A DNA stretch of 64,000 nucleotides from UBA987 sp002292105 (GCA_943846675.1 OX044357.1:124001-188000); one strand, 5' to 3'. Shown: positions 37,202 through 44,379, numbered from the stretch's first letter. A program made the numbers and translations. Notes: a model not told the origin generated them from the letters alone.

Positions 37202-37555
37202 CTATTCTTTTACTATTTTTTGAGTCATTTTAACACCGTCTATAAGCGCCACGCAGAAATATAGACCACTGGCTAAATCTTCAGTCTGGATGGTAAACTT
37301 ACTCGATGCCGGCAGTACTCCAGTGTAAATCTGTTGCACTTTACGTCCTGTTAAATCCGTTAACCAAATATTTGAATTCGCGCCGTTTGCATTGATCGTA
37401 ACTGTAAATAATTCATCAAATGGATTCGGGAAGCAAGACATTTGATTTGTGTTGAACGACTGTTCTTCAACACTTACATTACCCAAATCAACTTCTAAAG
37501 GATTGTCTATAGTCCCAAGTATACCATCAGTTGCAAAACTGATCGGCGCATGCAT
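37202..37555 (-). pseudogene. C-terminal remnant of a T9SS-secreted protein cut by the IS element
   Basis: The remaining 117 residues end in a complete T9SS type A sorting domain (SCFPNPFDELFTVTI, TGRKVQQIY, LASGLYFCVALIDG), but there is no signal peptide. The frame begins at an ATG formed right at the IS boundary (37555/37556). The rest of the gene is absent from the other side of the IS, so the 5' part was deleted, not merely separated. The product, if made, would stay in the cytoplasm. Confidence 0.85.
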
Positions 37556-37612
37556 TGTACGTCTTCAGCGAAAGTTGAACTTTTTGAGTGAAAAACTAAG
37601 AGAGAGTTCATG

Positions 37613-38587
37613 CTAATTTAGTTTAAATTTCTGATACTGTTTTTTACGAGCCTTAAGTGTCCTGATTTTGGTCTTTTTCCTTTGCTTCAATTTCACTTCG
37701 CCTTTTCCGTAGTAAACCTCAGCAGGAGTTAAGTTCTGCAAAGATTCGTGGTAGCGTTTGTAGTTGTAATACTCCACGAACTCGTTGAGTTTTCTTTCCA
37801 GTTGTTCAGGACTAAAATAATTGTCTAGTTTGACCACATTCTTCATGGATCGGTGATAGCGTTCTATCTTTCCTTGGGTCTGTGGATGTAACGGACGGCC
37901 TCTAATATGCTTCATATTTTGATTGCCAAGATATTCTGCAAGTTCATTGGATATGTAACACGACCCATTGTCAGATAGCAGTTTAGGCCTGTTCTCTTCA
38001 GAGACATCGGATGCCAATAAAGCCTCATCTATGGTGTCTTTAACGCCTTGAGCTTTCATGTTAGAGCACAGTTTCCAGTTGATTATGAATCTCGAGTAAT
38101 CATCCAAAATTGTTGAGAGGTAATACCACCCCCAACCATAGATTTTAAAGTACGTAAAGTCAGTTTGCCACATCTGGTTTACTTGTGTAGTCTTGTCATG
38201 AAAACTATCCGAAGCACTCATGATTCTAAAACTTGGTACTGAGATAAGACCATTGGCTTTCAAAATACGATAGACACTGGATTCGCTGATGTAATAGTTG
38301 AAGGTATCGGTGATATGCCAAGCCACCTCTCTAGGGGATAATTCTGGCTTCTCTAGAGCAATCTCTACCACCTTGTCTCGATCTAACTCATTAATCCTAT
38401 TCCATGAACTTGGTCGAATACTGGGTTTACGTGCAAGACCATCATAGCCGCCTTCGGCATATGCTTTGTACCAGTTATAAAAGGTGGTTTTGTTAAGTTT
38501 AAGCTCTCTGAGAGTACGTAAAACACCTAAGTCCGATTGCTCTACAAGCTGTATAAGCTCATATTTCTCCTGTTGACTGTAATGCAT
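37613..38587 (-). CDS. IS3-family transposase OrfB (DDE integrase core), copy 1
   Basis: The 324-residue protein has an N-terminal HTH (LRELKLNKTTFYNWYKAY) and a retroviral-type integrase core with the three acidic residues in MWQTDFTYFK (about residue 141), LLSDNGSCY (about 205) and QGKIERYHRS (about 240). It cuts and joins the IS ends. It starts 11 bp after the orfA stop; an A8 slippery run near the end of orfA allows a -1 frameshift giving an OrfAB fusion. It matches the copy at 60132-61106 residue for residue. Confidence 0.95.
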   Translation of the reverse strand: MHYSQQEKYELIQLVEQSDLGVLRTLRELKLNKTTFYNWYKAYAEGGYDGLARKPSIRPSSWNRINELDRDKVVEIALEKPELSPREVAWHITDTFNYYISESSVYRILKANGLISVPSFRIMSASDSFHDKTTQVNQMWQTDFTYFKIYGWGWYYLSTILDDYSRFIINWKLCSNMKAQGVKDTIDEALLASDVSEENRPKLLSDNGSCYISNELAEYLGNQNMKHIRGRPLHPQTQGKIERYHRSMKNVVKLDNYFSPEQLERKLNEFVEYYNYKRYHESLQNLTPAEVYYGKGEVKLKQRKKTKIRTLKARKKQYQKFKLN

Positions 38588-38598
38588 ATATCGCTTTC

Positions 38599-38949
38599 TT
38601 ACAAGTCTTCTCCATTTGTATTTTTTTTCAAGGTTCTCACCTCTAAGGAAAGCTCTGCTACCAACTCCTTCAAAGAACTATTTTCCCCTTTGAGCTCCTG
38701 CACCTCTGTAGTGTTAGCCTCACGCATTGTGTCGCCCGTTAGACGACGTTTGCCTGCTTCCATAAAGTCTTTAGCCCACTTGTAATAATTGCCTTGACTG
38801 ATTCCTTCTTTTCTACATAATTCTGCGATGGTGATCTCGCCACGCATACCTTCAATGATGATTCGAATCTTTTCTTCTGATGAATACGCTTTTCTTGTCT
38901 TTCTTTTTAAGTCACTGATTAGTGAACTTGTACTTTTCTTGTTTACCAT
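38599..38949 (-). CDS. IS3-family transposase OrfA (HTH), copy 1
   Basis: The 116-residue protein has a HTH_Tnp_1-type domain (RKAYSSEEKIRIIIEGMRG, then ISQGNYYKWAKDFMEAGK) followed by a leucine-zipper-like coiled coil (VQELKGENSSLKELVAELSL) used for dimerisation in this family. It binds the IS ends. The last codons contain AAA AAA AAT, the slippery site for making OrfAB. Confidence 0.93.
   Translation of the reverse strand: MVNKKSTSSLISDLKRKTRKAYSSEEKIRIIIEGMRGEITIAELCRKEGISQGNYYKWAKDFMEAGKRRLTGDTMREANTTEVQELKGENSSLKELVAELSLEVRTLKKNTNGEDL
38621..38628 (-). other. Putative -1 ribosomal frameshift site between orfA and orfB
   Basis: The minus strand has eight A residues (T8 on the plus strand) within orfA. 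Slipping one base back gives AAA TAC AAA TGG AGA AGA and runs without a stop into the orfB ATG frame, as expected for IS3-family OrfAB production. The second copy has the same run at 61140-61147. Confidence 0.7.
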
Positions 38950-39054
38950 TAAGGTTGATTTAAAAGGTTATAAATATATTAAATAACCCTCTCTTAAATC
39001 ATAACCCCTATAAGTTCACTTTTTGCTGACGTCGAACAGTTTCGATTAGCGCCC

Positions 39055-39528
39055 TTACAGCGCAATCATAGTTGATTGTTTGATCTCTTCCAATACCACA
39101 TGGCTATCGACGTCTTTGATGTTACCTACTCGACCAACTTTTTCAACCAAAAAGTTTCTAAACTCTAAAACGTCTTGTATGCGCACTTTAGCCAAGAAAT
39201 CATATGTACCAGAAGTTTGATAGAGTTCAACCAATTCAGGCAATTGAGACATCTCTTTTATAAATGTTTCTCTTAGACCTTCCCCATGCTGACGAAGGGT
39301 TATATTCATAAAAACAACCAGCTCCTTATCAACAAGTTTCGGGTCAAGCAAGGCGACATAACCGCGGATAACACCGTTTCTTTCCAGTTTGCGAATCCGC
39401 TCATAAATAGGTGTTTGGGTAAGGCCTATTTTATCGGCAATATGCTTCGCCGTTAACTTGCCATCATTTTGAAGGAGATTCAAAATATGCCTGTCAATCG
39501 CGTCTAATTGGATCGAACCAGAACTCAT
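39055..39528 (-). CDS. Lrp/AsnC-family transcriptional regulator
   Basis: The protein (157 residues from ATG 39528) has an N-terminal winged HTH (LDAIDRHILNLLQNDGKLTAKHIADKIGLTQTPIYERIRKLE, residues 7-48) and a C-terminal RAM ligand-binding domain (ELVVFMNITLRQ, YQTSGTYDFLAKVR). It probably senses an amino acid and binds DNA as a multimer. The 3' end is only 16 bp from IS copy 1 but is intact. An ATG at 39561 would add 11 hydrophobic residues not typical of the family. A close paralogue is at 40446. Confidence 0.92.
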   Translation of the reverse strand: MSSGSIQLDAIDRHILNLLQNDGKLTAKHIADKIGLTQTPIYERIRKLERNGVIRGYVALLDPKLVDKELVVFMNITLRQHGEGLRETFIKEMSQLPELVELYQTSGTYDFLAKVRIQDVLEFRNFLVEKVGRVGNIKDVDSHVVLEEIKQSTMIAL

Positions 39529-39662
39529 GAAACTGAAAGAATAAAGCCAAACACACACCAATAATACTTTAATTATTCTGTATTTGGTTGGTCTGTAACC
39601 AAGAATTTTACTTGATTAGCATCGAATCATACTGCGTTCCACGACGAAATGTGTAGGCCGAT

Positions 39663-39828
39663 TTAGATATTTAAGGACGTAGAGTACTTGATTTCTTCCA
39701 GTACAATGTGGCTCTCGATATTCTTAATATTGTTGATCGACGCCATGTGTTCAACTAAAAAATCTCGGTAGTCCGAAACCCCCGAAACACACACCTTGGC
39801 CTTAAAATCATATTGGCCTGAGGTTTAA
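39663..39828 (-). pseudogene. Duplicated 3' remnant of the lrp gene at 40446
   Basis: About 160 bp match the last third of the Lrp/AsnC gene at 40446-40916, with only about seven differences by eye. The frame is preserved to a stop: SGQYDFKAKVCVSGVSDY, then VEHMASINNIKNIESHIVL and EEIKYSTSLNI. Changes include Met to Lys, Arg to Cys and Arg to His, and a TAA lies just upstream at the break of homology (39827-39830). It is a leftover of a tandem duplication or gene conversion between the two regulator genes. Confidence 0.85.
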
Positions 39829-39935
39829 AGTTGTGCTAAAACTTAATTAACAGACCTGTACCACCAAAAACGTCTAAACTCAAGTGTGGAAATACTTACA
39901 GAAAACATTTTGGGTGTTTTTGTTGTTTTCTTAGC

Positions 39936-40115
39936 ATGGTTAAATCTGATTACTTCTTCCTTACAACAGCTTTCTTATCTTTTCTATTTTCCGTGTATTT
40001 GTGGTTCATGGGACAAAAAGAAGCTGGCATTTTTGTTGGAATTTGGGTTCCCTCCATATTGAGTGGTGCCGTTTTGATTAAACTTATTTCTAACCAATCT
40101 AAGAAAGAATCATGA
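39936..40115 (+). CDS. Small two-segment membrane protein (59 residues)
   Basis: An ATG at 39936 opens a frame of 59 codons ending TGA at 40113-40115. The product has two hydrophobic segments (YFFLTTAFLSFLFSVYLWFM, then IFVGIWVPSILSGAVLIKL) joined by GQKEAG and a basic tail NQSKKES. I recall similar short proteins with GIFVGLWVPSIL in Flavobacteriales but no assigned function. Its stop overlaps the ATG of another tiny gene by 4 bp (ATGA), which supports both being real. Confidence 0.65.
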   Translation: MVKSDYFFLTTAFLSFLFSVYLWFMGQKEAGIFVGIWVPSILSGAVLIKLISNQSKKES

Positions 40116-40234
40116 TCTCAGATACTCTTATATTTATATTTGGTTTTGTAATCTTTGGGGCGTGGATCGTTGGGACAATTTTAGAGTTCCGAAAAATGGC
40201 AAAAAACCCAAAAAAATACCAAAAGAAACGGTAG
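40112..40234 (+). CDS. Very small membrane protein (40 residues)
   Basis: An ATG at 40112 overlaps the preceding stop and opens a frame of 40 codons ending TAG at 40232-40234. It has one membrane segment (LIFIFGFVIFGAWIVGTILE) and a basic tail (FRKMAKNPKKYQKKR). The four-base overlap and matching composition suggest translational coupling with the 59-residue membrane protein, perhaps as a two-subunit membrane complex. No family is recognised. Confidence 0.55.
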   Translation: MISDTLIFIFGFVIFGAWIVGTILEFRKMAKNPKKYQKKR

Positions 40235-40445
40235 TTTGGATTCAAAGAGAAATCAGGTTCTCTAGAATCTGAGCATTAAGTTGGTTTTCTTGTTTCTTTT
40301 TGTTTTAATCCCAAGTCGTTATAGAAAATTCTGACGTCCAAGCCGGTCCTTTCGTTCAATCTGCTTTTGGTGGGCTCTTAATTTAAAGTTGTGTTCGATT
40401 AACTATAGGCCACACAAAACTATGTCTCTAAGTGACAGCCCATAT

Positions 40446-40916
40446 CTAAATGTTTAATGATGTAGAGTACTTGATTTCTTCCAGTACAATGTGGCTCTCG
40501 ATATTCTTAATATTGTTGATCGACGCCATGCGTTCAACTAAAAAATCTCGGTAGTCCGAAACCTTTGAAACACGCACCTTGGCCATAAAATCATATTGGC
40601 CTGAGGTTTGAAACAATTCTGTTATCTCCTCAAGTTCAGAAAGTTGATTGATAACCTCTTCCCTACTCCCAACCCTATGTTCAAGTATGGTGATGTTCAT
40701 AAAAACGACAAGGCTTTTATCGAGTTTTTCTGGCTCAAGAATTGCGACATATTTCTTTATGACGCCGTTGCGTTCTAATTTTTTTATACGCTCGTAGACT
40801 GGTGTTTGAGAGAGGGCTATTTTGTCTCCCAAGTTTTTTGCAGTTAGTTTGGCATCGCCTTGGAGTAGTTTAAGAATTTTTAAATCTAACTCGTCGACCA
40901 TAGTACCGTTTTTCAT
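40446..40916 (-). CDS. Lrp/AsnC-family transcriptional regulator (second copy)
   Basis: The 156-residue protein has a winged HTH (LDLKILKLLQGDAKLTAKNLGDKIALSQTPVYERIKKLE) and a RAM domain (SLVVFMNITILEH, FQTSGQYDFMAKVRVS). It is close to the regulator at 39055 throughout, so the two are paralogues, and a partial third copy lies between them. Targets are unknown; Lrp-type genes often control neighbours. The divergent or nearby genes are the tiny membrane proteins and a secreted protein. Confidence 0.92.
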   Translation of the reverse strand: MKNGTMVDELDLKILKLLQGDAKLTAKNLGDKIALSQTPVYERIKKLERNGVIKKYVAILEPEKLDKSLVVFMNITILEHRVGSREEVINQLSELEEITELFQTSGQYDFMAKVRVSKVSDYRDFLVERMASINNIKNIESHIVLEEIKYSTSLNI

Positions 40917-41119
40917 ATCCTTTTCAATAGTGGTAAATTGTGCGCCAACAACGCATACTTAACTCCAAATAACTTGTCATTATTGTCTTGATGTGTAGAA
41001 TATTTCACCAAAAAATGGTGCTATTTTGGGGTTTTAGCGCGTAGTGGTTTTGGCGCACGGGAAATGACGCTACAACAAAAAGTTCTTGTGAGGAAAGGGT
41101 GCTTAAAAGGACTTATTGA

Positions 41120-41716
41120 TTACTTGTTAATGGCAGCCAAGTCAACCGTCATCGCGTGTTCTAAATTCAAGCAAAAACCTTTTTCATCATTGCACAACTG
41201 ATATGTTAGTGTCATTTGGAGTGGTTGAGTTGAGTCTATGATTTTTATTTGTTGTATCATTTCAATATCGTCTTCAAAATATTTGTAGTCGCATTCAAAA
41301 AACTCATCCGAATGGTCTTTTGTATTCAATGATACCAAAGGGCCAATCTGTTCACATCCCTCATTCGTTATGGTTACCGTTGCAGGCATCGGTCCAAACG
41401 CACAAAGTGAATCAGAAGAGTACATGATTGTACTATGGTGGGTCAAATGTGCCTTAAATGGCACCTCGATTACTTCATGATTGGCAATCTGATTTCCTAC
41501 AAGCTGATAGGTTATACTTAAGTGCTCTGGAATGCCAGAACTCTCTGAAGTCGATGTGCTATCTGTTGCTTCAAATAGAACGCGCGGTTCTGTTTGTTCC
41601 GCTTGTCCATCCTTAGAACTCGAAATAGAGTCCAACCTCGTGTTCTCAATGGAAGTGGTTCCCAAAGCAATGGTGTGAAAAGCAACCAGAATACAAATAG
41701 CTAGAATTGATTTCAT
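41120..41716 (-). CDS. Hypothetical secreted protein
   Basis: From ATG 41716 the protein has 198 residues with a signal peptide (MKSILAICILVAFHTIALG). A Ser/Thr-rich linker (SSKDGQAEQTEPRVLFEATDSTSTSES) precedes a beta-rich domain with two parallel halves, each containing LSITYQLV or LTYQLCND-type strands and a Cys. I do not recognise a family. Frame extension upstream of 41716 adds residues that would bury the signal peptide, so it is rejected. Confidence 0.75.
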   Translation of the reverse strand: MKSILAICILVAFHTIALGTTSIENTRLDSISSSKDGQAEQTEPRVLFEATDSTSTSESSGIPEHLSITYQLVGNQIANHEVIEVPFKAHLTHHSTIMYSSDSLCAFGPMPATVTITNEGCEQIGPLVSLNTKDHSDEFFECDYKYFEDDIEMIQQIKIIDSTQPLQMTLTYQLCNDEKGFCLNLEHAMTVDLAAINK

Positions 41717-41901
41717 AGTGATTTCCCTAATGATACAAGTGCTAATATAGCTGAGACTCGAGCAACTAACAAACTTAAGCTGCAACTGCCGTATATTTTG
41801 CTGTAATCCTATTGGGCATCAAGTCTCTTGGATACGAAAGACCAGTGTATGTAATCGACAGTGATTTGGGGGCTTGGAAAAGTCGTTTATCTAAATGACT
41901 T

Positions 41902-41915
41902 GAACTGCCGGGAGT
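41902..41915 (-). repeat. Degraded ssrA 3'-end repeat (att copy 1)
   Basis: GAACTGCCGGGAGT matches the inner part of the tmRNA 3' end at 53584, then diverges (TACGCC instead of CGAACC). It lies 82 bp from the next copy and has no GTGAAAC box at the expected distance. It looks like the oldest or a damaged attachment site. Confidence 0.6.
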
Positions 41916-41967
41916 TACGCCAGCGGTCGCATAAACTTCGCCTCCTGCGTTGCTCCTTGACAAACAA

Positions 41968-41989
41968 AAAAACCGCTTTGGCGGTTTTT
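41968..41989 (-). terminator. Terminator hairpin beside att copy 2
   Basis: AAAAACCGC (41968-41976), loop TTTG and GCGGTTTTT (41981-41989) form a 9-bp stem with T runs on both sides. It lies 8 bp from the ssrA-like repeat, the same place where the real ssrA has its terminator, so it is probably a former ssrA terminator. Confidence 0.7.
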
Positions 41990-41996
41990 CAATTTG

Positions 41997-42017
41997 TGGA
42001 GCTGCCGGGAGTCGAAC
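41997..42017 (-). repeat. ssrA 3'-end repeat (att copy 2)
   Basis: These 21 bases equal the last 21 bases of the tmRNA gene at 53584-53604, including the discriminator, with no mismatch. A GTGAAAC box starts 53 nt after it on the side away from the terminator. It marks the far end of the small unit carrying the membrane-protein gene at 42317. Confidence 0.85.
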
Positions 42018-42070
42018 TGTTGACTTAAGTGCTTGAATACTAACTGAATAACTGTTACTCAAAGTCTTGA

Positions 42071-42116
42071 GTGAAACATTTTTAATCATTTTTGAAGGAG
42101 TAGAACTTGACTCCAA
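42071..42116. promoter_or_regulatory. Shared element end with GTGAAAC box and hairpin
   Basis: GTGAAACATTTTT is followed after 10 bases by GAAGGAGTAGAACTTGACTCC, part of which (GGAGT/ACTCC) can pair. The same 46 bases with three changes occur at 44234-44279. The constant distance to the att core suggests an integrase or accessory-protein arm site. Confidence 0.6.
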
Positions 42117-42196
42117 ATATTTATTTAATGACCGCCGTTTAGGTTTTGTTAGACGATGTTATTCTTCTTTTGACTTTGAGTAATTTAAAATTTTTT

Positions 42197-42225
42197 TTGA
42201 GAATATTGCAAAAAATGTATTTTTG
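42197..42225 (+). promoter_or_regulatory. Putative promoter of the beta-barrel gene
   Basis: TTG at 42197-42199, an 18-bp spacer and TATTTTTG at 42218-42225 fit the Bacteroidota promoter pattern. The leader to the ATG at 42317 would be about 85 nt. Confidence 0.5.
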
Positions 42226-42316
42226 TCGCCAAAAGTGGAGTCCAGAACCCACTAAAAAAACGGAGCGTATTCCGAAAAGCCTTATAAGTAGAATTAAAAT
42301 TTTAAATTTAATAAAT

Positions 42317-42922
42317 ATGAGAAAGTTAATTTTTACGTTTTTTACAGTAATCTGTTTGTTAGTAACTACTCAAACATTTGCTCAGCAACAAAAAGCTATT
42401 AAGATTTCACCTTTTACCTTTTTAAAAGGTCAGCCTGTAATGATTCATTATGAACATAATGTAGTTAAGTCTTTAACAATGGGCGTAGGAGTAGCGCCAA
42501 TCATATGGGCTCCACTTTTTGGAAGCATTCTATATCCTCCATCAAAATTTAATACCGGAATTGCTATTGATCCTGAAGTTCGTTGGTATGCTAAAAATGA
42601 TAAAGTAATGGATGGTTTTTTCGTTGGATTGTACAACTCTAATCGATTCAGTTCTTGGGAGACCACCACCTCCACTATAGACTTGCTTGATCTAGATTTT
42701 ACCGAGGGGGATTGGGACGTTAAAAATAGAAAAACTATCGTTGGGTTACAATTAGGCGTTCAACGATTAATGGGCGATCATTTTGCCGTTGATTTTTACT
42801 CGGGAATTGGCCTTAATTCTAATACAACGACTGCTACAAGAAGGAGTGACCTATACACGGAAAAGACACCTTCTGCTGGCGTCAACTTTAGATTAAATGT
42901 AGCTCTTGGGTGGCAGTTCTAA
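42317..42922 (+). CDS. Outer-membrane beta-barrel-like protein in a small unit
   Basis: From ATG 42317 the protein has 201 residues with a signal peptide (MRKLIFTFFTVICLLVTTQTFAQ) and a C-terminal strand ending in aromatic residues (NFRLNVALGWQF), typical of outer-membrane barrels. Middle strands such as IAIDPEVRWYAKN and GFFVGLYNSNRF recall DUF3575-like proteins. Function is unknown. It is the only gene between two ssrA repeats. The frame is open upstream to 42146, but those residues would hide the signal peptide. Confidence 0.78.
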   Translation: MRKLIFTFFTVICLLVTTQTFAQQQKAIKISPFTFLKGQPVMIHYEHNVVKSLTMGVGVAPIIWAPLFGSILYPPSKFNTGIAIDPEVRWYAKNDKVMDGFFVGLYNSNRFSSWETTTSTIDLLDLDFTEGDWDVKNRKTIVGLQLGVQRLMGDHFAVDFYSGIGLNSNTTTATRRSDLYTEKTPSAGVNFRLNVALGWQF

Positions 42923-43038
42923 AGCAATATTTAAAACCAGCCCATAACAGTATTTTCAGGGTTGATGAGAAAAAACAGGGTCTATTTTATTCTCACTACT
43001 CATCTCGTGCTATTTCATCTTGTTTTTGAACAAAAAAG

Positions 43039-43066
43039 AAAGGTTTCGAAACCAATCGAAACCTTT
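43039..43066 (-). terminator. Terminator hairpin beside att copy 3
   Basis: AAAGGTTTCGA (43039-43049) and TCGAAACCTTT (43056-43066) form a perfect 11-bp stem with a 6-nt loop, followed in the minus direction by T-rich DNA. The sequence is nearly the same as the present ssrA terminator at 53551-53578, which supports a common origin. Confidence 0.78.
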
Positions 43067-43070
43067 AAAG

Positions 43071-43090
43071 TGGAACTGCCGGGAGTCGAA
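43071..43090 (-). repeat. ssrA 3'-end repeat (att copy 3)
   Basis: Twenty bases match the end of the tmRNA gene with one change (GGAACTG for GGAGCTG); identity stops after GTCGAA. A GTGAAAC box begins at 43145, again 53 nt past the position equal to the last core base. It is the far end of the unit carrying the gene at 43586. Confidence 0.82.
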
Positions 43091-43585
43091 ATAAAAATAC
43101 AATCCTCTAAATATAAATGTTTTATGTGCTTGTTTTTGCACCAGGTGAAACAAAATTGAGTACTAACTCGTTGAAAATTACGTAAGTCCGATGCAGAGAT
43201 TTTGTCATGCTCAGTATTCTACACTTATTCCTACAAAAGCCAAATGAAAGATGAAGCCCATATTATTGATATGTGCAAAAACAAACAAAATTTCGGCAAC
43301 CAGTATTGATTGTTGCAAAAATATGGCTCACCATCATGTTTTAAGGCAAAATTAGCTACAAACACATTGAAACCAATCTGTTTGTGATATAAAAAGCACT
43401 TGTGTACACATTACTTTTGGTACCACAAAACAAATCCTAATTAATTAAATTATGAAAGTCACATCTATTATTAGTCGGTATATTTATATCCTTCTATTCT
43501 TTTTGATATTTGAGGGTTGCATTATGCTTAGTTGTTTAGTCTCTTTATTTCGCACATCTCAATTTACGTCCTAATCTATAACATT

Positions 43586-44083
43586 ATGAAAAATCTATTT
43601 TTAATAACCGCATTCTTTTTGAACACCACTTCTTTTGCTCAGACCGTAGAGAAAGCACCAAACACTTTTGTGCGCGTTTATGATGTAACATACCTTGGCG
43701 ACATGGTTGCAAAAGGAAAAATTATTTCTATTTCCGACTCGTCCATTCAATTACTACATAGGTTTGACACTATTAATATTCAAGCAAGCACTATTGGTAG
43801 AATCAAAACGAAACGTTCTTTTAACCAAAATGTCGGTAGAGGTGCATTAATAGGAGTATCCACAGGGGCCTTTATAGGATTTGTTGGGGGGACAGATTGC
43901 TCTAATTCTGGCTCTTTTTTATGTTTCGATAGAGGTACAACAGCAGGTTTTGGCGCTTTTTTTGGATTTGGTCTTGGGTCAGTATGTGGAGCAATTAGAA
44001 ATCTTTTTAACAACTCTGCGGTTTATTATACAAATGGAGACATGGATAATTGGCAAGCATTCAAAGGCAATGTTTCCAATTGA
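43586..44083 (+). CDS. Exported glycine-zipper-like membrane protein
   Basis: From ATG 43586 the protein has 165 residues: a signal peptide (MKNLFLITAFFLNTTSFAQ), a small beta-rich region (VYDVTYLGDMVAKGKIISIS, residues 34-53) and a Gly-rich hydrophobic region (GALIGVSTGAFIGFVGG, then GTTAGFGAFFGFGLGSV) like a glycine zipper that inserts in a membrane. The function is unknown. It is the only gene between two ssrA repeats. An upstream ATG at 43532 is in frame but obscures the signal peptide. Confidence 0.75.
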   Translation: MKNLFLITAFFLNTTSFAQTVEKAPNTFVRVYDVTYLGDMVAKGKIISISDSSIQLLHRFDTINIQASTIGRIKTKRSFNQNVGRGALIGVSTGAFIGFVGGTDCSNSGSFLCFDRGTTAGFGAFFGFGLGSVCGAIRNLFNNSAVYYTNGDMDNWQAFKGNVSN

Positions 44084-44128
44084 CTGCTTTAACAAATAGT
44101 TGTTATCCAAAATTCTGAAGAAAAAAGA

Positions 44129-44154
44129 AAGGTTCTGAAAAAATTCAGAACCTT
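44129..44154 (-). terminator. Terminator hairpin beside att copy 4
   Basis: AAGGTTCTGAA (44129-44139) and TTCAGAACCTT (44144-44154) form an 11-bp stem with a 4-nt loop, followed in the minus direction by a T-rich tract (TTTCTTTTTTC). It sits 5 bp from the ssrA-like repeat, like the other hairpins. It may also stop transcription of the convergent gene ending at 44083. Confidence 0.78.
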
Positions 44155-44159
44155 AAAAG

Positions 44160-44180
44160 TGGAACTGCCGGGAGTCGAAC
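44160..44180 (-). repeat. ssrA 3'-end repeat (att copy 4), far end of the integrase-bearing element
   Basis: The 21 bases match the tmRNA end with one change (GGAACTG for GGAGCTG), and identity continues through CGAACCC. A GTGAAAC box starts at 44234, 53 nt after the core. With the intact ssrA end at 53584 it brackets the 9.4-kb element. Confidence 0.87.
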
Positions 44181-44233
44181 CCACGACATAAAATACTGTA
44201 TATTAATGTGTTAACTCTTAGTCGAAGTCCCAA

Positions 44234-44279
44234 GTGAAACATTTTTGATAATTATTGAAGGAGTAGAACTTGACTCCAA
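44234..44279. promoter_or_regulatory. Element end with GTGAAAC box, matching the copy at 42071
   Basis: GTGAAACATTTTT is followed by the same GAAGGAGTAGAACTTGACTCC block as at 42071-42116; 43 of 46 positions are equal and the 53-nt distance to the att core is the same. The GGAGT/ACTCC arms can pair. It is a likely integrase arm-binding region. Confidence 0.6.
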
Positions 44280-44379
44280 GTTTTTTTGAATTTATTACAA
44301 AATAACCTGCTTTTGTTGATTTCTAATTGCGGTTTCACAACTTTATGTCGATATTGATGTCAATTATTACGTTGTTAGA

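Larger units (their letters stand above)
37556..39038 (-). mobile_element. IS3-family insertion sequence, copy 1 (1,483 bp)
   Basis: Boundaries come from comparing the two copies in the window. The left end starts TGTACGTCTTCAGCG and the right end, read inward, TGTTCGACGTCAGC; over the first 27 bases about 21 match, giving imperfect terminal inverted repeats of TG...CA type. Inside are a HTH orfA and a DDE orfB on the minus strand. Flanks GCAT (left) and GTTT (right) do not form a target-site duplication, suggesting that adjacent DNA was lost or rearranged after insertion. Confidence 0.93.
41997..43070. mobile_element. Small ssrA-associated unit carrying one beta-barrel gene
   Basis: The segment between two ssrA 3'-end repeats (41997 and 43071) is about 1.07 kb and carries one gene at 42317-42922, no integrase and a terminator next to the ssrA-proximal end. 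Its far end shares 43 of 46 bases (42071-42116) with the far end of the integrase-bearing element (44234-44279), at the same 53-nt distance from the core. I infer that it was inserted at ssrA by a related integrase acting in trans, or is a deletion derivative of a larger element. Confidence 0.6.
43071..44159. mobile_element. Small ssrA-associated unit carrying one glycine-rich membrane protein gene
   Basis: About 1.09 kb lies between the ssrA repeats at 43071 and 44160, with one gene (43586-44083), a terminator at the ssrA-proximal end and a GTGAAAC box at the far end. Beyond that box its end does not match the ends of the other two units, so it may have come by a different integrase. The 440 bp between the box and the gene contain nothing else I can identify. 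Confidence 0.55.

Noticed and set aside
41775..42116. Open frame of 113 codons on the minus strand
   Set aside because: It runs across two ssrA repeats and a terminator hairpin, has no recognisable domain and an odd composition; it is most likely a chance frame.
42962..43159. Open frame of 65 codons on the plus strand
   Set aside because: It covers the terminator and att copy 3, so its codons are fixed by RNA and site sequence, not by protein coding.
41902..44180. CRISPR array
   Set aside because: The repeats are few, about 1 kb apart, match the tmRNA end and have genes between them; there are no cas genes.
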